A stretch of DNA of 64,000 nt from Lacisediminihabitans changchengi (GTDB lineage Bacteria > Actinomycetota > Actinomycetes > Actinomycetales > Microbacteriaceae), in contig NZ_JAEPES010000001.1 in NCBI RefSeq assembly GCF_016634425.1, positions 558,001 through 622,000 of the forward strand, given 5' to 3'. Under the pieces are notes generated by a model. The model searched no databases, was not told the DNA's origin, and worked only from the letters and a program-made list of their open reading frames with translations. The first letter of the stretch is position 1, and each line of letters starts with the position of its first letter. Shown here piece after piece: positions 1 through 7,533 of the stretch. A program made the position numbers and the translations under genes.

Positions 1-825
1 GGCGAGTCGCTCTCCCTGCTCGACCTCCCCGCCGAGGAGCAGGCTTCGGCCGCTCCGGTGCGGCTGCGCGACCGCTTCCGTCGGCAGTCGGCTCCGGTCG
101 AGACGGCTGCTGTCGAGGACGACGAGGTCATCGTCGCGGAGATCGTCGAGGCTCCTGTCGCTCCTAAGGCTCCTGAGCTTCCTGCAAGCGCCGTTGCTCA
201 GCCCGCGCCGAGTGCGGAGGCTCGCCTCGCCCCACAACCCGTTGATCAGGCACCCGTTGCGCCAGCGCCCGTAATCACTCCGGCGTCAGCCCCGGTAGCC
301 GAATCGCCGGCAGAACCGAGCACCGAGACCGGGAGCTTCGTACCGCCGGTCGGTCACTGGTCCACCCAGGCCAGCATCGATGACGACGAGCAGTTTCAGC
401 AGCAGCCCCTCGCGCGCAACATCGGTGCGACCAGCGGCGCAATCACCACCAATGCCCTGGTCATCCCGTCCCTCCCCTCGGAGGAATTGCTGCGCCCGCT
501 CGGCGCTACCGGCGAGATCCTGATCACCGGCTCCATCGACCTGCCTCGCAGCATGGGCGCAACCGGCGCCCACCCCGCCCGGTACGACCACTCCGACGTC
601 GACGCCCTGCTGGACGCCGACGACCGCGAGGATGCGCACCCCGAATCAGCCCCCGTGCGCGCCATCCGCGCCGTGAGCACCCACACCTCCACCCGTGGCG
701 TCATGGACGCCCGCAAACCCAAGGGCAATTCGCGACTGCCGATCATCTTCGGCATCATCGGTGCCGCGTTGGTCGTCGGAATCGTCGCCCTCGTCGTCGC
801 TGGAATGGTTTTCAAGATCTTCTAG
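1..825 (+). CDS. Ala/Pro-rich protein with C-terminal membrane anchor, 5' end outside window
   Basis: The frame is open from base 1 to the TAG at 823-825, so the true start lies upstream; the GTG at 58 is only an internal candidate. The body is low complexity, rich in Ala, Pro and Glu, and carries three spaced motifs of the same kind (NIGATSGA, LGATGEI, MGATGAH) before one hydrophobic segment formed by roughly the last 27 residues (FGIIGAALVVGIVALVV) and a short FKIF tail. This looks like a disordered cytoplasmic domain tethered by a C-terminal helix. No catalytic motif is visible and the function is unknown. It is followed by rsfS after 61 bases. In relatives an unknown protein of this kind sits between nadD and rsfS, so nadD may lie just outside the window (inference). 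Confidence 0.75.
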   Translation, partial: GESLSLLDLPAEEQASAAPVRLRDRFRRQSAPVETAAVEDDEVIVAEIVEAPVAPKAPELPASAVAQPAPSAEARLAPQPVDQAPVAPAPVITPASAPVAESPAEPSTETGSFVPPVGHWSTQASIDDDEQFQQQPLARNIGATSGAITTNALVIPSLPSEELLRPLGATGEILITGSIDLPRSMGATGAHPARYDHSDVDALLDADDREDAHPESAPVRAIRAVSTHTSTRGVMDARKPKGNSRLPIIFGIIGAALVVGIVALVVAGMVFKIF

Positions 826-886
826 ATCTTGTGCGCCGTCTGCCTGTGACATCCGTTTCTTACTCTTCTTTCTCCGTTAGGACTCC

Positions 887-1264
887 GTGACCGCGACCGA
901 CCATGCCCGCGAACTGCTTCACATCGCCGCCAATGCTGCCGACTCCAAGCAGGCTGAGGATCTTGTCGCTCTCGACGTCTCCGGCCCGCTTCCGCTGACC
1001 GACATTTTCCTTCTCGCCACGGGACGCAACGAGCGCAACGTCGTCGCGATCGCCGGCGAGATCGAAGACAAGCTCATCGAGGCTGGCCACAAGCCGCTAC
1101 GTCGCGAGGGCCGCGCCGAGGGGCGCTGGATCCTGCTCGACTTCGGAGACCTCGTGGTTCACGTCTTCCACGAGGAAGACCGCATGTACTACTCGCTCGA
1201 GCGCCTCTGGAAAGACTGCCCGGTCATCGCGATCGACGTTCCCGTTCGCGAGAACGCCGACTGA
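887..1264 (+). CDS. rsfS: Ribosomal silencing factor RsfS
   Basis: 125 aa, the usual length for the RsfS/Iojap family. These proteins bind ribosomal protein L14 (uL14) on the 50S subunit and block joining of the 30S subunit when nutrients are short. The family signature is clear: an N-terminal helical part, then DIFLLATGRNERNV around residues 43-56 and the C-terminal block GRWILLDFGDLVVHVF followed by YYSLERLW. The GTG at 887 is preceded by a weak TTAGGA site. The stop TGA (1262-1264) overlaps a CTG at 1261 that appears to start the next gene, so the two are probably translated in a coupled way. Confidence 0.95.
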   Translation: MTATDHARELLHIAANAADSKQAEDLVALDVSGPLPLTDIFLLATGRNERNVVAIAGEIEDKLIEAGHKPLRREGRAEGRWILLDFGDLVVHVFHEEDRMYYSLERLWKDCPVIAIDVPVRENAD

Positions 1265-2208
1265 CAGCGATCGAACTCCCCTCCTGGAGGGGACCGACGG
1301 ATGACCCGGCTCGGGTCATCGCCCTGGTCGACGCCTGGGCGCATTCCGCCGACCTGGCCGCGCTCGTCGCGGCCTTCGGCGGACGAATCTCTGCCGTCGA
1401 CCCGCTGCCCTGGCTCGATCGATTCTCGGCCGCGCACTGGGACTTCCGCGGCGGACTCGAGCGCAATCTGGCGCGCGCACCGCAGCTGACGGCGGCGCAG
1501 GAGCGACTGGTGTTCGACCTTGCGCCAGCGCTCGGCCTCGCCGACCAGGATGTCCCCGCCCTGCGGCAGTACGACACCGTGCTGATGACCGGCGGAATGG
1601 TGCGGGCCGATCTCGTGAAGCCACGCCACGTCAGTGCCCTGCTCGATGAGGGGCTCGACGCGCGCAGAATCGTCTTCCTGGGCGGCTTCCGCCCGTTCGC
1701 CGGAGACGAAGCCGAGCTCGCACGCGCGATCGGTATCGACGCGAACGACGAGTTCGGCGCCATGGTCGCGGGAATGAAGGCAGCGTTCGGTCCACTCGGT
1801 GAGGCCGTGGTCGCCGGTGTGGAGGAGTCGACACCGTTCGGGTCGTGGCGAGAACTGCGCTGGAGCCGCGGGGCGATGGAGTTCGTGGTGCTGGCGGCAC
1901 CGTCATCCGTTCCCGAATCTCGGCGGGCCGATACCGCAGACACCTACCGCTTCTGGGCGGAGCAGCGCCGGGCGCCGGGCGAACGAAACGCGCTGATGGT
2001 GACCACCCCAATCTACGTGCCCTATCAGGGTGCCGCGGCGGTGCAGGAGCTCGGGCTCGCGCACGGACTCGCGGTGCAGACCGTCGGGACTAGTGCGGCC
2101 GCGAACGATCTGGGGGAGTTCAGCCAGGTCTTCACCGCCGCCCATCACCTGCAGGAGTTGCGGTCCGCGATCCGGGGGATGCGTTCCTTGCGTGCCGCTC
2201 TGAGCTGA
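1261..2208 (+). CDS. Hypothetical protein coupled to rsfS, probable CTG start
   Basis: The obvious GTG at 1510 would give a 232-aa protein, but the same frame is open and protein-like for 83 more codons upstream (LTAIELPSW, then VDAWAHSADLAALVAAFGG), back to a CTG at 1261 that overlaps the rsfS stop as CTGA. No in-frame ATG, GTG or TTG exists in between except at 1510, so a CTG start giving about 315 aa is the best explanation. The protein has a central segment YDTVLMTGGMVRADLVKP and a later YVPYQGAAAVQELG, and an alpha/beta composition, but I do not recognise a named family. Position suggests co-expression with rsfS. The start is inferred from coding character and overlap only. Confidence 0.7.
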   Translation: MTAIELPSWRGPTDDPARVIALVDAWAHSADLAALVAAFGGRISAVDPLPWLDRFSAAHWDFRGGLERNLARAPQLTAAQERLVFDLAPALGLADQDVPALRQYDTVLMTGGMVRADLVKPRHVSALLDEGLDARRIVFLGGFRPFAGDEAELARAIGIDANDEFGAMVAGMKAAFGPLGEAVVAGVEESTPFGSWRELRWSRGAMEFVVLAAPSSVPESRRADTADTYRFWAEQRRAPGERNALMVTTPIYVPYQGAAAVQELGLAHGLAVQTVGTSAAANDLGEFSQVFTAAHHLQELRSAIRGMRSLRAALS

Positions 2209-2347
2209 GTCGTTCGGCTCTGTCACATGCAGTAACACGGTTTGGTTGAGCCCGATCCGCTTGCCATACTCGGCTTTTTCCCGTCTTCCTCGTTTCAGTA
2301 ATGGCGCTGTCGCGTGACGTGTCCACCCCTTCCTCGTATCGGTGCCC

Positions 2348-3331
2348 ATGATCTCCCTTCACAGCGTGAGCAAAACCTTCGGCGACCACACGCGCTCCGT
2401 CGCAGCGCTCGATGACGTCAGCCTCGACGTCGCGCGTGGCGAGATCTTCGGCGTGGTCGGCCAGAGTGGCGCGGGCAAGAGCACGCTCATCCGTACCGTG
2501 AACCTGCTGGAGCGACCGGATGCCGGGGCTGTCGTCGTCGACGGGGTCGATCTCACTTCGATCGGTAGCGGTCAGCTGCGGCTCGCGCGGCAGAAGATCG
2601 GCATGATCTTCCAGCACTTCAATCTGCTCTCTAGCCGTACAGTGCGCGGCAACGTCGAACTGGCGCTCGAGGTGACGGGGGCTGAGCGCCGGGAGCGCCG
2701 CCGTCGGGCGGACGAGATCCTCGACCTGGTCGGACTCACCGACAAGGCCGAGGCGTACCCGGGCCAACTGTCCGGTGGTCAGAAGCAGCGGGTGGGTATC
2801 GCCCGCGCCCTCGCTGCCGAGCCGACCGTGCTGCTCTCCGACGAGGCCACCTCGGCGCTCGACCCGGAGACCACCCGCTCGATTCTCGAACTGGTGCGCA
2901 CCATCAATCAGCAGCTCGGGCTTACGGTGCTGCTGATCACGCACGAGATGGATGTCGTCAAGACGATCTGCGATTCGGCTGCGCTGCTCGAGAGTGGGCG
3001 CATCGTCGAACACGGGCCGCTGGTCGAGCTGATCTCCCGTCCCGGCTCGCGTCTTGCCGCCGACCTGTTTCCGCTCGGCGCTGTACCGCCTCACGCCGGC
3101 AACACGGTCATCGACATCACGTTCAGCGGGGGATCCGCAGACCGCCCGGTGATTGCACAGCTCGCACGTACGCACGGTCTGGATGTCAGCATCCTCGGTG
3201 CGGTGATCGAGACCATCGGGGGCAGTCAGGCCGGTCGCACCCGGCTGGAGCTTCCGGGCAGCGCGGCGGCGAACGCCGCAGCGATCGCGGATCTGCGGTC
3301 ACAGGGGCTTCTGGTCGAGGTGGCGGCATGA
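2348..3331 (+). CDS. metN: Methionine ABC importer, ATP-binding protein MetN
   Basis: 327 aa from the ATG at 2348 (a GTG at 2342 is possible, but MISLHSVSKTF is the usual family beginning). It powers uptake of methionine through MetI. Walker A GQSGAGKST (about residues 35-43), the ABC signature LSGGQKQR, Walker B VLLSDEATSALDP and the H-loop histidine in LLITHEMD are all present. The last ~80 residues form the NIL regulatory domain of MetN proteins, which binds methionine to inhibit transport. First gene of metN-metI-metQ; its stop overlaps the metI start as ATGA. No clear SAM riboswitch or ribosome site was seen in the 139 bases upstream. Confidence 0.95.
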   Translation: MISLHSVSKTFGDHTRSVAALDDVSLDVARGEIFGVVGQSGAGKSTLIRTVNLLERPDAGAVVVDGVDLTSIGSGQLRLARQKIGMIFQHFNLLSSRTVRGNVELALEVTGAERRERRRRADEILDLVGLTDKAEAYPGQLSGGQKQRVGIARALAAEPTVLLSDEATSALDPETTRSILELVRTINQQLGLTVLLITHEMDVVKTICDSAALLESGRIVEHGPLVELISRPGSRLAADLFPLGAVPPHAGNTVIDITFSGGSADRPVIAQLARTHGLDVSILGAVIETIGGSQAGRTRLELPGSAAANAAAIADLRSQGLLVEVAA

Positions 3332-4110
3332 ACAACGATCCGAGCGCTCCCGGGTTCTGGTCGGCGCTGGTGCAGGTGCTGCTCACGGGCACCGGGCAGA
3401 CGCTCTACATGGTCTCCGTCGCGCTTCTCATCACGCTGATCGTCGGCCTTCCGCTCGGCATCGTGTTGGTTGGAACGGAACGCGGTGGCCTGTTCGCGGC
3501 GCCGTTCGGCCGCCGCGGCCTGGGCGTTGCGATCAACCGGGTTCTCGACTTCATCGTCAACCTGGGGCGCTCCATCCCGTTCATCATCGTGATGATCGCG
3601 ATCATCCCGTTCACCCGGTTGATCGTCGGAACCTTCATCGGAACCACCGCGGCCATCGTGCCGCTCTCGATCGTGGCCATCCCGTTCTTCGCCCGCATGG
3701 TCGAGATCGCGCTGAAGGAGATCGACCCCGGCCTCACCGAGGCGGCAGAGTCGCTGGGGGCCACCCGCGGCCAGATCGTGCGGAAGGTGTTCATCCCCGA
3801 AGCGCTGCCGAGTATCGTGCTCGGACTCGCAACCACCATCACCTCGATCATCAACTTCTCCGCGATGGTCGGTGTCGTCGCCGGTGGCGGCCTCGGCGAC
3901 GTGGCCTTCCGCTATGGCTACCAGGGCTTCAACACCCCGTACATCATCGCCGTGATCATCGTCATCTTCGTGATCGTTCAGATCATCGCCAGCGTCGCCG
4001 CCCTGATCGCCCGACGCCTGTTGCACGAGACGGCGTCGCAGGTCAGCCTCGGCAGTCTCGTCTCCTTCCCGAACGGTACCCAGCCCACCCGCTCGCAGCA
4101 GAGCATCTGA
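3328..4110 (+). CDS. metI: Methionine ABC importer, permease MetI
   Basis: 260 aa integral membrane protein. It has five to six hydrophobic segments and the EAA-type coupling loop that contacts the ATPase (EAAESLGATRGQIVRKVFIPEALP, read across residues ~151-174). The start FWSALVQVLLTGTGQTLYMV and the segment INFSAMVGVVAGGGLGDVAFRYGYQ are typical of MetI. The ATG overlaps the metN stop by four bases, so the two should be made in fixed proportion. metQ follows after an 87-base spacer. Confidence 0.95.
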   Translation: MNNDPSAPGFWSALVQVLLTGTGQTLYMVSVALLITLIVGLPLGIVLVGTERGGLFAAPFGRRGLGVAINRVLDFIVNLGRSIPFIIVMIAIIPFTRLIVGTFIGTTAAIVPLSIVAIPFFARMVEIALKEIDPGLTEAAESLGATRGQIVRKVFIPEALPSIVLGLATTITSIINFSAMVGVVAGGGLGDVAFRYGYQGFNTPYIIAVIIVIFVIVQIIASVAALIARRLLHETASQVSLGSLVSFPNGTQPTRSQQSI

Positions 4111-4125
4111 CCCACCTCCCCGCAG

Positions 4126-4170
4126 GCCCACACCCTGCCCGCGCAATCCCTGCCTGCCCACACCCTGCCC
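4126..4170 (+). repeat. Short direct repeat in the metI-metQ spacer
   Basis: The element CCCACACCCTGCCCGC occurs twice in this C-rich spacer, separated by CAATCCCTGC-type sequence, with a third partial copy just after. It lies between the metI stop and the metQ start. Such a pyrimidine-rich, unstructured stretch could set the relative expression of the binding protein, but no function is shown. Confidence 0.5.
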
Positions 4171-4197
4171 GCCCACATTCGAACGGACACAGCACCC

Positions 4198-5028
4198 ATG
4201 AAGATCACCGCCCGCATCGCCGGCATCGCCACTGCGGTGGCCCTCGCCGCCACCCTTGCCGCCTGCTCCTCGAGCACCCCCGCCGCAGAGGCCGGTGCTG
4301 CCGCGGTGAAGGACCTCGGCACGATCAAGGTGGGCGCGCTGCAGACGCCAGCCGGCGACATCCTGAAATACGTCAACGACACCCTGGCCAAGAAGGCGGG
4401 TCTCAACATCGAGTTCGTGCCGTTCACCGACTACAACACGCCGAACACAGCGCTTGCCGACGGCTCGATCGACGCGAATCTGTTTCAGAACTCGACCTTC
4501 CTGAAGACGTTCAACACCGCGACTTCGGGCGACCTGGTGAGCGCGGGCGAGGTCTACCTGCCGACCGCCGCGTTCTACAGCGACAAGCTCACCAGCCTCA
4601 AGCAGCTGAAGCGCGGCGCCACCATCGCCATCCCGAGCGACCCGACTAACGAGGGTCGCGCGCTGAAGATCCTGGCCTCGAAGAAGCTCATCGAGACGAC
4701 GGCCGAGCCGACCAAACTCAGCGACATCACCGCGAACCCCAACAAGTACGTTTTCAAGGAGATCGACAACGCGACCCTGGCGCGGTCGCTGCCCGACGTG
4801 GACACCGCGTTCGTCACCATCTCGTTCGCGCTGCCCGCCGGCCTCACCGCCAAGCAGGCGATCCTGATCGAGCCGAGCGACAGCCCGTACTACAACGTGC
4901 TGGCGACCACGCCGAAGCTCGAGAAAGACCCGCGCGTCGCGGCCCTGTACAAGCTCCTGCGCTCGGCGGAAGCCCAGAAGTTCATGGACACCACCTGGGG
5001 CGGCCTCGTAGTGCCATTCACGAAGTAG
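4198..5028 (+). CDS. metQ: Methionine-binding lipoprotein MetQ
   Basis: 276 aa substrate-binding lipoprotein. The N-terminus is a lipoprotein signal (basic start, hydrophobic core AGIATAVALAATLAA, lipobox LAAC with Cys at residue 22) followed by a Ser/Ala-rich linker. The mature part matches the NlpA/MetQ family: LGTIKVGALQTPAGDIL, IEFVPFTDYNTPNTALADGSIDAN read in two blocks, and NVLATTPKLEKDPRVAAL near the C-terminus. It would hold methionine at the outer face of the membrane for MetNI. The spacer before it contains a repeated CCCACACCCTGCCCGC element. Confidence 0.94.
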   Translation: MKITARIAGIATAVALAATLAACSSSTPAAEAGAAAVKDLGTIKVGALQTPAGDILKYVNDTLAKKAGLNIEFVPFTDYNTPNTALADGSIDANLFQNSTFLKTFNTATSGDLVSAGEVYLPTAAFYSDKLTSLKQLKRGATIAIPSDPTNEGRALKILASKKLIETTAEPTKLSDITANPNKYVFKEIDNATLARSLPDVDTAFVTISFALPAGLTAKQAILIEPSDSPYYNVLATTPKLEKDPRVAALYKLLRSAEAQKFMDTTWGGLVVPFTK

Positions 5029-5055
5029 CCGAGACCGTCCGTCGTCTCGTGCGCT

Positions 5056-5625
5056 CTAGGCTCGAATCCGGCGCGGGCGCATCAACCACGGACGCAGGGC
5101 GCGGGTCACCAGCGGCAGCGCGAAATAAGTCATGATCGGCGACACGATCAAAACGAGAACCAGCACGCGCAGAAACAGCGGCCACTCTCCGTCGACGAAC
5201 GACAGCACCCAGTTGAAGAACAGGCTGAGCGGATAGAAGACGACGATGATGCTGATCATCTGCTTCCAGCGCGGGGGAACGGATGTCGTCGCCGCCAGCA
5301 CCTCCACCGTGGCGGGCTCGTCGAACCACCCCTCGATACCGGTGCGCTTCTCCTGGCGAGTGTCTTCGACCAACCCCAGCGCGCTGGCGACCCACCACTC
5401 CCGCTCGGTGGAATTCTCCCAGCCGGCGAGGCTCTCCGCGTCGGCGAAGCGATAGAGCATGTGCCACTGGGGGGACTCGGGGTCGGGTCGTACCCAGCCG
5501 GAGCCGAGGTAACCCGGCGTTGTGCTGAGCAGGTCCTGCCCGGCGCGAGCCCAGGCCGAGACCTCCTTGATGCGGTCGGGGGAGACGGTGCGGGTGATCG
5601 ATACCGTGATGGGTTCTACTGCCAT
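5056..5625 (-). CDS. Antibiotic biosynthesis monooxygenase-like membrane protein
   Basis: 189 aa from the ATG at 5625, which is preceded by GGGG; an upstream frame extension runs towards the tRNA and is not used. Residues ~1-100 (starting MAVEPITVSITRTV, with WHMLYRFADAESLAGWENS) look like an ABM (dimeric alpha-beta barrel) domain, found in small monooxygenases and heme-degrading or regulatory proteins. The C-terminal third holds two hydrophobic helices (MISIIVVFYPLSLFFNWVL and LRVLVLVLIVSPIMTYFAL) and a basic tail. This matches membrane-attached ABM proteins of unknown substrate. It is convergent with metQ and divergent from the tRNA gene. Confidence 0.8.
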   Translation of the reverse strand: MAVEPITVSITRTVSPDRIKEVSAWARAGQDLLSTTPGYLGSGWVRPDPESPQWHMLYRFADAESLAGWENSTEREWWVASALGLVEDTRQEKRTGIEGWFDEPATVEVLAATTSVPPRWKQMISIIVVFYPLSLFFNWVLSFVDGEWPLFLRVLVLVLIVSPIMTYFALPLVTRALRPWLMRPRRIRA

Positions 5626-5646
5626 GACCCCAGTGTGCACGCGTTC

Positions 5647-5673
5647 TTGAGCGCTCGCGAAATGTAGTAATCT
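5647..5673 (+). promoter_or_regulatory. Probable tRNA-Ala promoter
   Basis: A TTGAGC at 5647-5652 and a TAATCT at 5668-5673 lie about 35 bases before the tRNA-Ala gene. The spacer of 15 is shorter than ideal, so the exact hexamers are uncertain. Confidence 0.4.
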
Positions 5674-5707
5674 AAACAGGTTGCTTGATCGAGAGATCGA
5701 AAAACAT

Positions 5708-5781
5708 GGGTCCATGGCGCAGCCCGGTAGCGCACCTGCATGGCATGCAGGGGGTCAGGGGTTCGAATCCCCTTGGATCCA
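5708..5781 (+). tRNA. tRNA-Ala (anticodon GGC)
   Basis: A complete cloverleaf can be drawn by eye. Acceptor stem 5708-5714 pairs with 5774-5780; D stem GCGC 5717-5720 with 5730-5733; anticodon stem CCTGC 5735-5739 with GCAGG 5747-5751, the seven-base loop ATGGCAT giving anticodon GGC at 5742-5744; T arm with GGTTCGAATCC. Position 3-70 is a G-T (G-U) pair, the identity mark for alanine. Discriminator base is A (5781); CCA is not encoded. The 3' half is repeated at 7478-7509, marking this gene as the integration site of the small island that follows. Confidence 0.96.
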
Positions 5782-5783
5782 CA
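5752..5783 (+). repeat. Attachment site repeat, proximal copy (in tRNA-Ala)
   Basis: These 32 bases, the 3' part of the tRNA-Ala gene plus CA, are identical to 7478-7509. A direct repeat of a tRNA 3' end is the classic trace of tyrosine-recombinase integration. Because this copy completes the tRNA, the gene stays functional. Confidence 0.9.
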
Positions 5784-5794
5784 GAAATACCTGA

Positions 5795-5842
5795 CCAGAG
5801 GTTCTTTTTCATAAAGCCGTTCGGCTGGAAAAGGACCTCTGG
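5795..5842. repeat. Long inverted repeat just inside the island
   Basis: CCAGAGGTTCTTTTTC (5795-5810) pairs with GGAAAAGGACCTCTGG (5827-5842): 16-bp arms with 14 Watson-Crick pairs and two possible G-U pairs, plus an inner AGCC/GGCT stem. A second small hairpin, GGCCC/GGGCC, follows at 5841-5856. It could end the tRNA transcript in place of the displaced terminator, or be a structure of the mobile element. Confidence 0.6.
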
Positions 5843-6107
5843 CCCAGTTAAGGGCCACTATAAGTCGTGGGCGATCTGGTCTGTCGCGGCGTCTACCGCC
5901 CCAACCCGATCCCACTGCACCACCCTTGGGTTCTCCCAGCGGCGTACGCGAGCGAAGCCGCTGCCGCACAGGGGCGGGACATCCAAGGATGCCGACCTTC
6001 TTCCCGAACGGGCACAGACACTTCGGGCCGTGGGACGCGAGCTCGATCGTCCGCGAGCTTCGCAAGTCGGGAGCGGACGCAACTTCCACCCCGTCGTCCG
6101 ACGCGAG

Positions 6108-6113
6108 TAGATT
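6108..6113 (+). promoter_or_regulatory. -10 box, leaderless start of the island oxidoreductase gene
   Basis: TAGATT followed by six bases and the ATG at 6120. This spacing puts the transcription start at or next to the A of ATG. Confidence 0.5.
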
Positions 6114-6119
6114 CAGTCA

Positions 6120-6695
6120 ATGAGCAAGCAATACGGCTGCATCGCCTTCACTGACACGGTCGACGCTGAGCAGCAGGCGTACGGTAGCGCAGAGTTCTAT
6201 CGCCGCATGACTAGCAGGGGACACGGTTTGATCGCCGGTGATCCGTTGGGTGCAAGAGAGCAAGCGTTTTTCGCCACCCGAGACTCGTTTTACCTGGCTA
6301 CCGTCAGTGAGACTGGTTGGCCCTACGTCCAATTCAGGGGAGGGCCTCCTGGGTTCGTTCGTGCGGACGAGCACACTCTCAGCTGGGCCGATTATCGCGG
6401 CAATCTGCAACACGTAAGTACAGGCAACATTCGGGCCGACGAGCGGGTATCAATTATCGCCATGGATTATCCCTCGCGAAGCAGGTTGAAACTTTTCGGA
6501 CGAGCGCACGTAGTACGAGTCGAAGACGACGAAGGCTTTGTTGAAGGTTTGCGTCATCCGGACGAGACGGATGCCGTCGTCGAGCGGGCGATAGTGATAA
6601 CCGTCAGTGCATTCGACTGGAATTGTCCACAGCACATAACCCCGCGCTACACCGCAAGTGAAATTGAGAACATATCCGGTCACAAGGCCGAGTAA
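6120..6695 (+). CDS. Pyridoxamine 5'-phosphate oxidase-family flavoprotein
   Basis: 191 aa. The whole sequence fits the FMN-binding split-barrel (PNPOx-like) family: FYLATVSETGWPYVQFRGG (substrate and FMN region, residues ~59-78), GFVRADEHTLSWADYRGN, IIAMDYPSRSRLKLFGRAHVV, and the family end motif DWNCPQHITPRYT near residues 160-173. Members are flavin- or F420-dependent oxidoreductases; the substrate here is unknown. The start is leaderless (TAGATT six bases before the ATG). It is the only intact gene of the tRNA-Ala island and its codon use is less GC-biased than that of the neighbours, consistent with transfer. Confidence 0.88.
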   Translation: MSKQYGCIAFTDTVDAEQQAYGSAEFYRRMTSRGHGLIAGDPLGAREQAFFATRDSFYLATVSETGWPYVQFRGGPPGFVRADEHTLSWADYRGNLQHVSTGNIRADERVSIIAMDYPSRSRLKLFGRAHVVRVEDDEGFVEGLRHPDETDAVVERAIVITVSAFDWNCPQHITPRYTASEIENISGHKAE

Positions 6696-6961
6696 GAGCG
6701 TGCGCGCGGCGACGGATTGGTCGGCATCTAGACAATCCACGTCGCAAATGACACCCCGTGCCAGACTCCAACCGGCGCAGGGTCCAAGCCACCATTGGCA
6801 CCCCTCGGTCTCGACTGATGATGACTGCCGAAATATTGGCTGGGGTCCGTCCCGGATTCGCAGATAGCTCGAACATGGTGTCCTGCCCAACGATTACAAC
6901 TCGACGATAGGCGCACAAACCCAATAAAGAACGAATACAAATATGAAAGTAGGAGACGAAA

Positions 6962-7365
6962 ATGAGTACCTCCGAAGTCGTAACCCAGTTCCTTCAGCGC
7001 GTTGGCGAGCAGGACGCTGACGGCATCGGCAACCTCTTTGCCGAAGAGATCGATTGGTTCGTGCCCGGAAACCCTCGATTGCCGTGGACGGGCACTCGGT
7101 CGAAGCGGGCAGAAGTGCCGACGTATTTCAGGACGATGTGACCGTATTTCACCCCGGCGATGAGCGTTGTTGAAGTCGAAGACGTCCTGATCCATGGGAA
7201 CACGCAGCGATGTTCGCTCACTTCAGCCACGTGGTGGACAGCACAGGCACAAAGTTCGAGACTCCCAGCGCTTTTCACTTAGTTGTGCGCGACGACAAGA
7301 TCATCAAGCTGCACCTCTACGAAGACACAGGCACCGTGAGCGAAGCGTTCACGACTGGGCTCTGA
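6962..7365 (+). pseudogene. Broken SnoaL/NTF2-like protein gene
   Basis: Starting at the ATG at 6962 the frame reads as a SnoaL-like fold protein (VVTQFLQRVGEQDADGIGNLF, then IDWFVPGNP) up to FRTM, where TGA (7139-7141) stands at the place of an expected Trp before PYFTPAMSVVEVEDVLIHGN in the same frame. After HGN a one-base loss near 7200 moves the sequence into another frame: AAMFAHFSHVVDSTGTKFE, then FHLVVRDDKIIKLHLYEDT and a stop at 7363-7365. So at least one nonsense change (consistent with TGG to TGA) and one frameshift are needed to explain it. Intact relatives are ~130-aa ketosteroid-isomerase-like proteins. It lies in the decayed tRNA-Ala island. Confidence 0.85.
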
Positions 7366-7477
7366 TCGATACCAAACAGCAGCTCCGCACTCCGCCTCAT
7401 ATCTGCAGGGCAGAGGGGGCGCTTTCAACGGAACGACGGAGGGCGATAGTGATCACGGTCAAGCCACGCTCGATGGA

Positions 7478-7509
7478 GGGTCAGGGGTTCGAATCCCCTT
7501 GGATCCACA
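7478..7509 (+). repeat. Attachment site repeat, distal copy
   Basis: Identical in all 32 bases to 5752-5783, the 3' end of tRNA-Ala. It lacks the acceptor 5' arm, D arm and anticodon, so it is not a tRNA gene. It marks the distal edge of the island. Confidence 0.9.
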
Positions 7510-7533
7510 CAAGAGCACGGACAGTCGTGCAGG

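Larger units (their letters stand above)
5784..7477. mobile_element. Remnant genomic island inserted at tRNA-Ala
   Basis: The segment between the two 32-bp repeats (start-to-start distance 1,726 bp) holds one intact gene (6120-6695) and one broken gene (6962-7365). Base and codon use are visibly less GC-biased than the flanks. No integrase or excision gene is present, so it cannot move by itself; it may be a deletion derivative of a larger element. The stretches 5857-6119, 6696-6961 and 7366-7477 contain no gene I can support. The native tRNA terminator at 7534-7567, now separated from the tRNA, supports insertion rather than simple duplication. Confidence 0.8.

Noticed and set aside
2209..2347. 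SAM riboswitch upstream of metN
   Set aside because: No conserved SAM riboswitch core or terminator/anti-terminator pair could be drawn by eye; a covariance-model search would decide.
5857..6119. Small frames in the island before the flavoprotein gene
   Set aside because: Several overlapping frames on both strands without ribosome sites or recognisable protein motifs; none can be preferred.
7478..7509. Second tRNA-Ala gene
   Set aside because: Only the 3' part of the tRNA is present; no anticodon or D arm.
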